NCBI GenBank assembly: GCA_025200525.1
Contig: CM045761.1
Location: forward strand, 203,042,321 to 203,106,320
Length of the DNA: 64,000 nt
From: Camellia lanceoleosa
Taxonomy: Eukaryota > Streptophyta > Magnoliopsida > Ericales > Theaceae
Direction: 5' to 3'
The translations under genes were made by a program, and so were the position numbers. This document shows positions 61,982 to 64,000 of this stretch, one piece after another. The notes below the pieces were generated by a model. That model had not been told where the DNA came from. It worked only from the letters and a program-made list of their open reading frames with translations, and did no database searches. Each line of letters starts with the position of its first letter. The stretch's first letter is position 1.

Positions 61982-62098
61982 GGTCTGGCGAGACCTTAAA
62001 CACGTACGGTCTGGCGAGACCTTAAACACGTACAGTCTGGCGAGACCTTAAACACGTATGGTCTGGCGAGACCTTAAACACGCACGGTCTAGGAGACC
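61982..62098. repeat. 26-bp tandem hairpin repeat
   Basis: GGTCTGGCGAGACC (5-bp stem GGTCT/AGACC, loop GGCG) starts at 61982, 62008, 62034 (A for first G), 62060, and a shorter variant at 62086: a strict 26-bp period with TTAAACACGTA between. The stem sequence stays complementary in variants such as GGTCCGGCGGGACC at 62203. Confidence 0.95.
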
Positions 62099-62820
62099 TT
62101 AAATCCTCGGGAGGTGCAAAACCTTCGGTGCATTAAGGTGCACCTCATTGCATTTGGCATGCATTCCATCGCGCTATTTCCCGCACCTCATCAGTTGCCC
62201 CGGGTCCGGCGGGACCGAAAACACGCGCGGTCTGACGGGACCAAAAACACGCGCGGTCCAGGAAACCTTAAATCCTCGGGAGGTGCAAGACCTTCGGTGC
62301 ATTAAAGTTGCCCCTCATTGCATTTGGCATGCATTTTATCGCGCCGTTTGACGCACACCCCCATTGCACTTCATTTTCCATCCTTTGAGGCATGCGTACC
62401 TCATTGCACTTCATTTTCCATCCTTTGAGGCACGCGTACCTCATTGCACTCCATTTTTCATCTTTTGAAACACGCGCGGTCTAGGAGACCTTAAATCCTC
62501 GGGAGGTGCAAGACCTTCGGTGCATTAAAGTGTGCACCTCATTGCATTTGGCATGCATTCCATCGCATTGTTTCGCACATCTTATTGTCGCCCCACACCG
62601 GTCTGGCGAGACTTTAAACACGCATGGTCTGGCAAGACCTTGAACCCGCTCATTTGCATTGTCATGCATCTCACAAGCCGCGTATTAGCGCGCATTTCAA
62701 AAAATGCATGCATTGTCATGCATACACTTTGCATTCCGGTCTAGGAGACCTTAAATCCTCTGAAGGTGCAATTCCTTCGGTGTTTGTCGTGCCCGAACGA
62801 CTTACGGTGGTCTGGTAAAG
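62086..62820. repeat. Higher-order repeat of the hairpin block
   Basis: The phrase GGAGACCTTAAATCCTCGGG plus AGGTGCAA and CTTCGGTGCATT recurs at about 62092, 62261, 62484 and (shortened) 62744. Between the copies come CATTTGGCATGCATTCCATC and new hairpin pairs 26 bp apart (62203/62229, 62600/62626). A block of three near-identical 50-bp lines (CTCATTGCACTTCATTTTCC) is at 62361-62460. From 62820 to 64000 no gene is seen. Confidence 0.8.
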
Positions 62821-63089
62821 CCACCTGCCTGTCTTTGCGGTGAGTTCCTAGAAGACCAACTAGGACGGCGAAAACTAGAGTTTGAACGGCTTATGCCTAG
62901 AACGCAAAGGTTTGGAATTTCCGAGACTAAAGTCTGGTTTAAATACCCAGGGGGGTGCACCCTCGGCTTGAAATCTGTATGGTAGCCCCATAGGTTGAGA
63001 CGGTGTGTTTACGCCTCAATTCTGGATACTGAACCAACCTAGTATATCGCCTTGTTGGTAAGATAGGGAAAGCTGCAATCATAGTCGTT

Positions 63090-63330
63090 GCATCATACTG
63101 CATTGTCATGCATCATTTGTAAAATATTGCATATGTCATGCATTTCAAAAAAAAACAACAAAACAAAAAACAACAAAACAAAAAACATGCATCTCATGCA
63201 TCATTAATACTATTGCATATGTCATGCATTTCAAAACAAAAACAAAACAAAACAAAACATGCATATGTCATGCATCATCCTTATAGTATAGTGCATATGT
63301 CATGCATTTTCTGTAGATATCCATTTCCAT
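63090..63330. repeat. CATATGTCATGCAT-rich short repeats with A/C tracts
   Basis: GCATATGTCATGCATTTC recurs at about 63130, 63212, 63262 and 63295, separated by AAAACAAAAC-type tracts. ATGCAT is itself palindromic. It is probably low-complexity leader sequence of the retroelement. Confidence 0.7.
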
Positions 63331-64000
63331 TGCATTATAGTTGCATGCATTTCACTGCATCATCTTCCATCCATGGCTTGCGCCTTTCCTTGTTGAGCTT
63401 GGTCTGGTATGTGCCTATACTTTTCACGTCGAAGCACAGTTCTGTATGCAGAAGCTCTGTGCTAGACATGGCTTGTATATGTGCATGCCTTCCCTAGGCG
63501 AGATACGGTTTGGCCAGCGTGCCATATCCATCAGATCCATTTCCATTACATTGTAGTGTAGTCATTATGTCCGCATTAGGATCATTATTCTCACCCCAAG
63601 GGGTCGCTTTCCCACTTATGTCATTCCACCCAATACTTGTTCTTGTGTCCGCATAAGTACTCATAGATCGACATCGTTCTATGGGAGACGGACTTGTCAC
63701 CTCCATCAATCTATTTGACATTTGTGTGGTTTCAACCGCCTCCTTTGAATCATGATTCAATCGCCTCAAGGTAGTTTGCATTAGTTTTAATTGCACTACA
63801 TTTTCACTTGCATTATTCATACATAGTTTTGTATATATTGCATATCATTCATCATTCGCATTGCATATGTCATGCATGTTGCTAATCATATTGCACCTGT
63901 TAAGTTTGCTTTCTTTTCAGGCACGATATTGTATGTACGGTTCATTTATCACGGTGGAACCAAAGCGAGCCGCATGGTATTGTATCCTCCGTGAGACGCC

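Noticed and set aside
61368..62051. Open frames of 60-117 residues over the G-box array
   Set aside because: They are periodic translations of the 50-bp repeat (HFILxHVRCTTS phrases), not proteins.

Overview
This is a nuclear plant genome window, most likely from a woody eudicot. The evidence is a plant-type pentatricopeptide repeat (PPR) gene with GT-AG introns, a BAHD acyltransferase gene, and a dense layer of plant transposons (Mutator-like, Ty1/copia, Ty3/gypsy, a SINE and MITE-like foldbacks). There are no bacterial-style operons, rRNA genes or CRISPR arrays. Only two ordinary host genes are visible. Nearly everything else is nested, decaying mobile DNA.

Layout. (1) 1-6334, minus strand: a PPR gene with 12 exons, cut by the left edge, carrying an intronic SINE with a clear target-site duplication and a 23-bp G tract in an intron. 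(2) 6561-35523: a 29-kb Mutator-like element (MULE) bounded by TTTTCAATA duplications. It holds two tandem Ulp1-like protease genes on the plus strand (6935-12089 and 14066-25358) and a MURA transposase on the minus strand (32225-34677), so the two gene types are convergent. Both types are damaged. A 3.84-kb solo LTR (20212-24048, duplication CATAT) sits inside an exon of the second Ulp1-like gene, and a 5.55-kb Ty1/copia element (25848-31400, duplication AAAAC) sits downstream of it. (3) 36599-37960, plus strand: an intact intronless BAHD acyltransferase with a MITE-like foldback in its promoter. (4) 39301-42339: a broken plant mobile domain (PMD) gene. (5) 42340-48492: Ty3/gypsy material, made of an LTR fragment, a complete LTR with a tRNA-Met primer site, two successive gag regions and an aspartic protease. 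(6) 48493-64000: two LTRs of a long TGTAGACA-type family, then a gag-pol-free region that resembles the leader of a very large Tat/Ogre-like retroelement. That region has an antisense PMD gene remnant and several exactly periodic arrays.

How the parts relate. The MULE arrangement is transposase on one strand and Ulp1-like protease on the other. Established knowledge says plant MULEs repeatedly carry Ulp1-like (peptidase C48) genes, but this copy is unusually large, has the protease gene twice, has one exon amplified four-fold, and is seeded with a palindromic GATAAATTTATC motif. Nonsense codons in the MULE, copia, gag and PMD genes are nearly all explainable by C-to-T or G-to-A changes, as expected for methylated, silenced DNA.

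Most striking unexplained structure: ten copies of the palindrome CGCTCGAGCG in an LTR (43822-44075), arranged as five pairs with exactly 20 bp between starts; a G-box (CACGTG) array with alternating 31/19-bp spacing (61554-61909); and a 26-bp-period hairpin array (61982-62098) that recurs in blocks.
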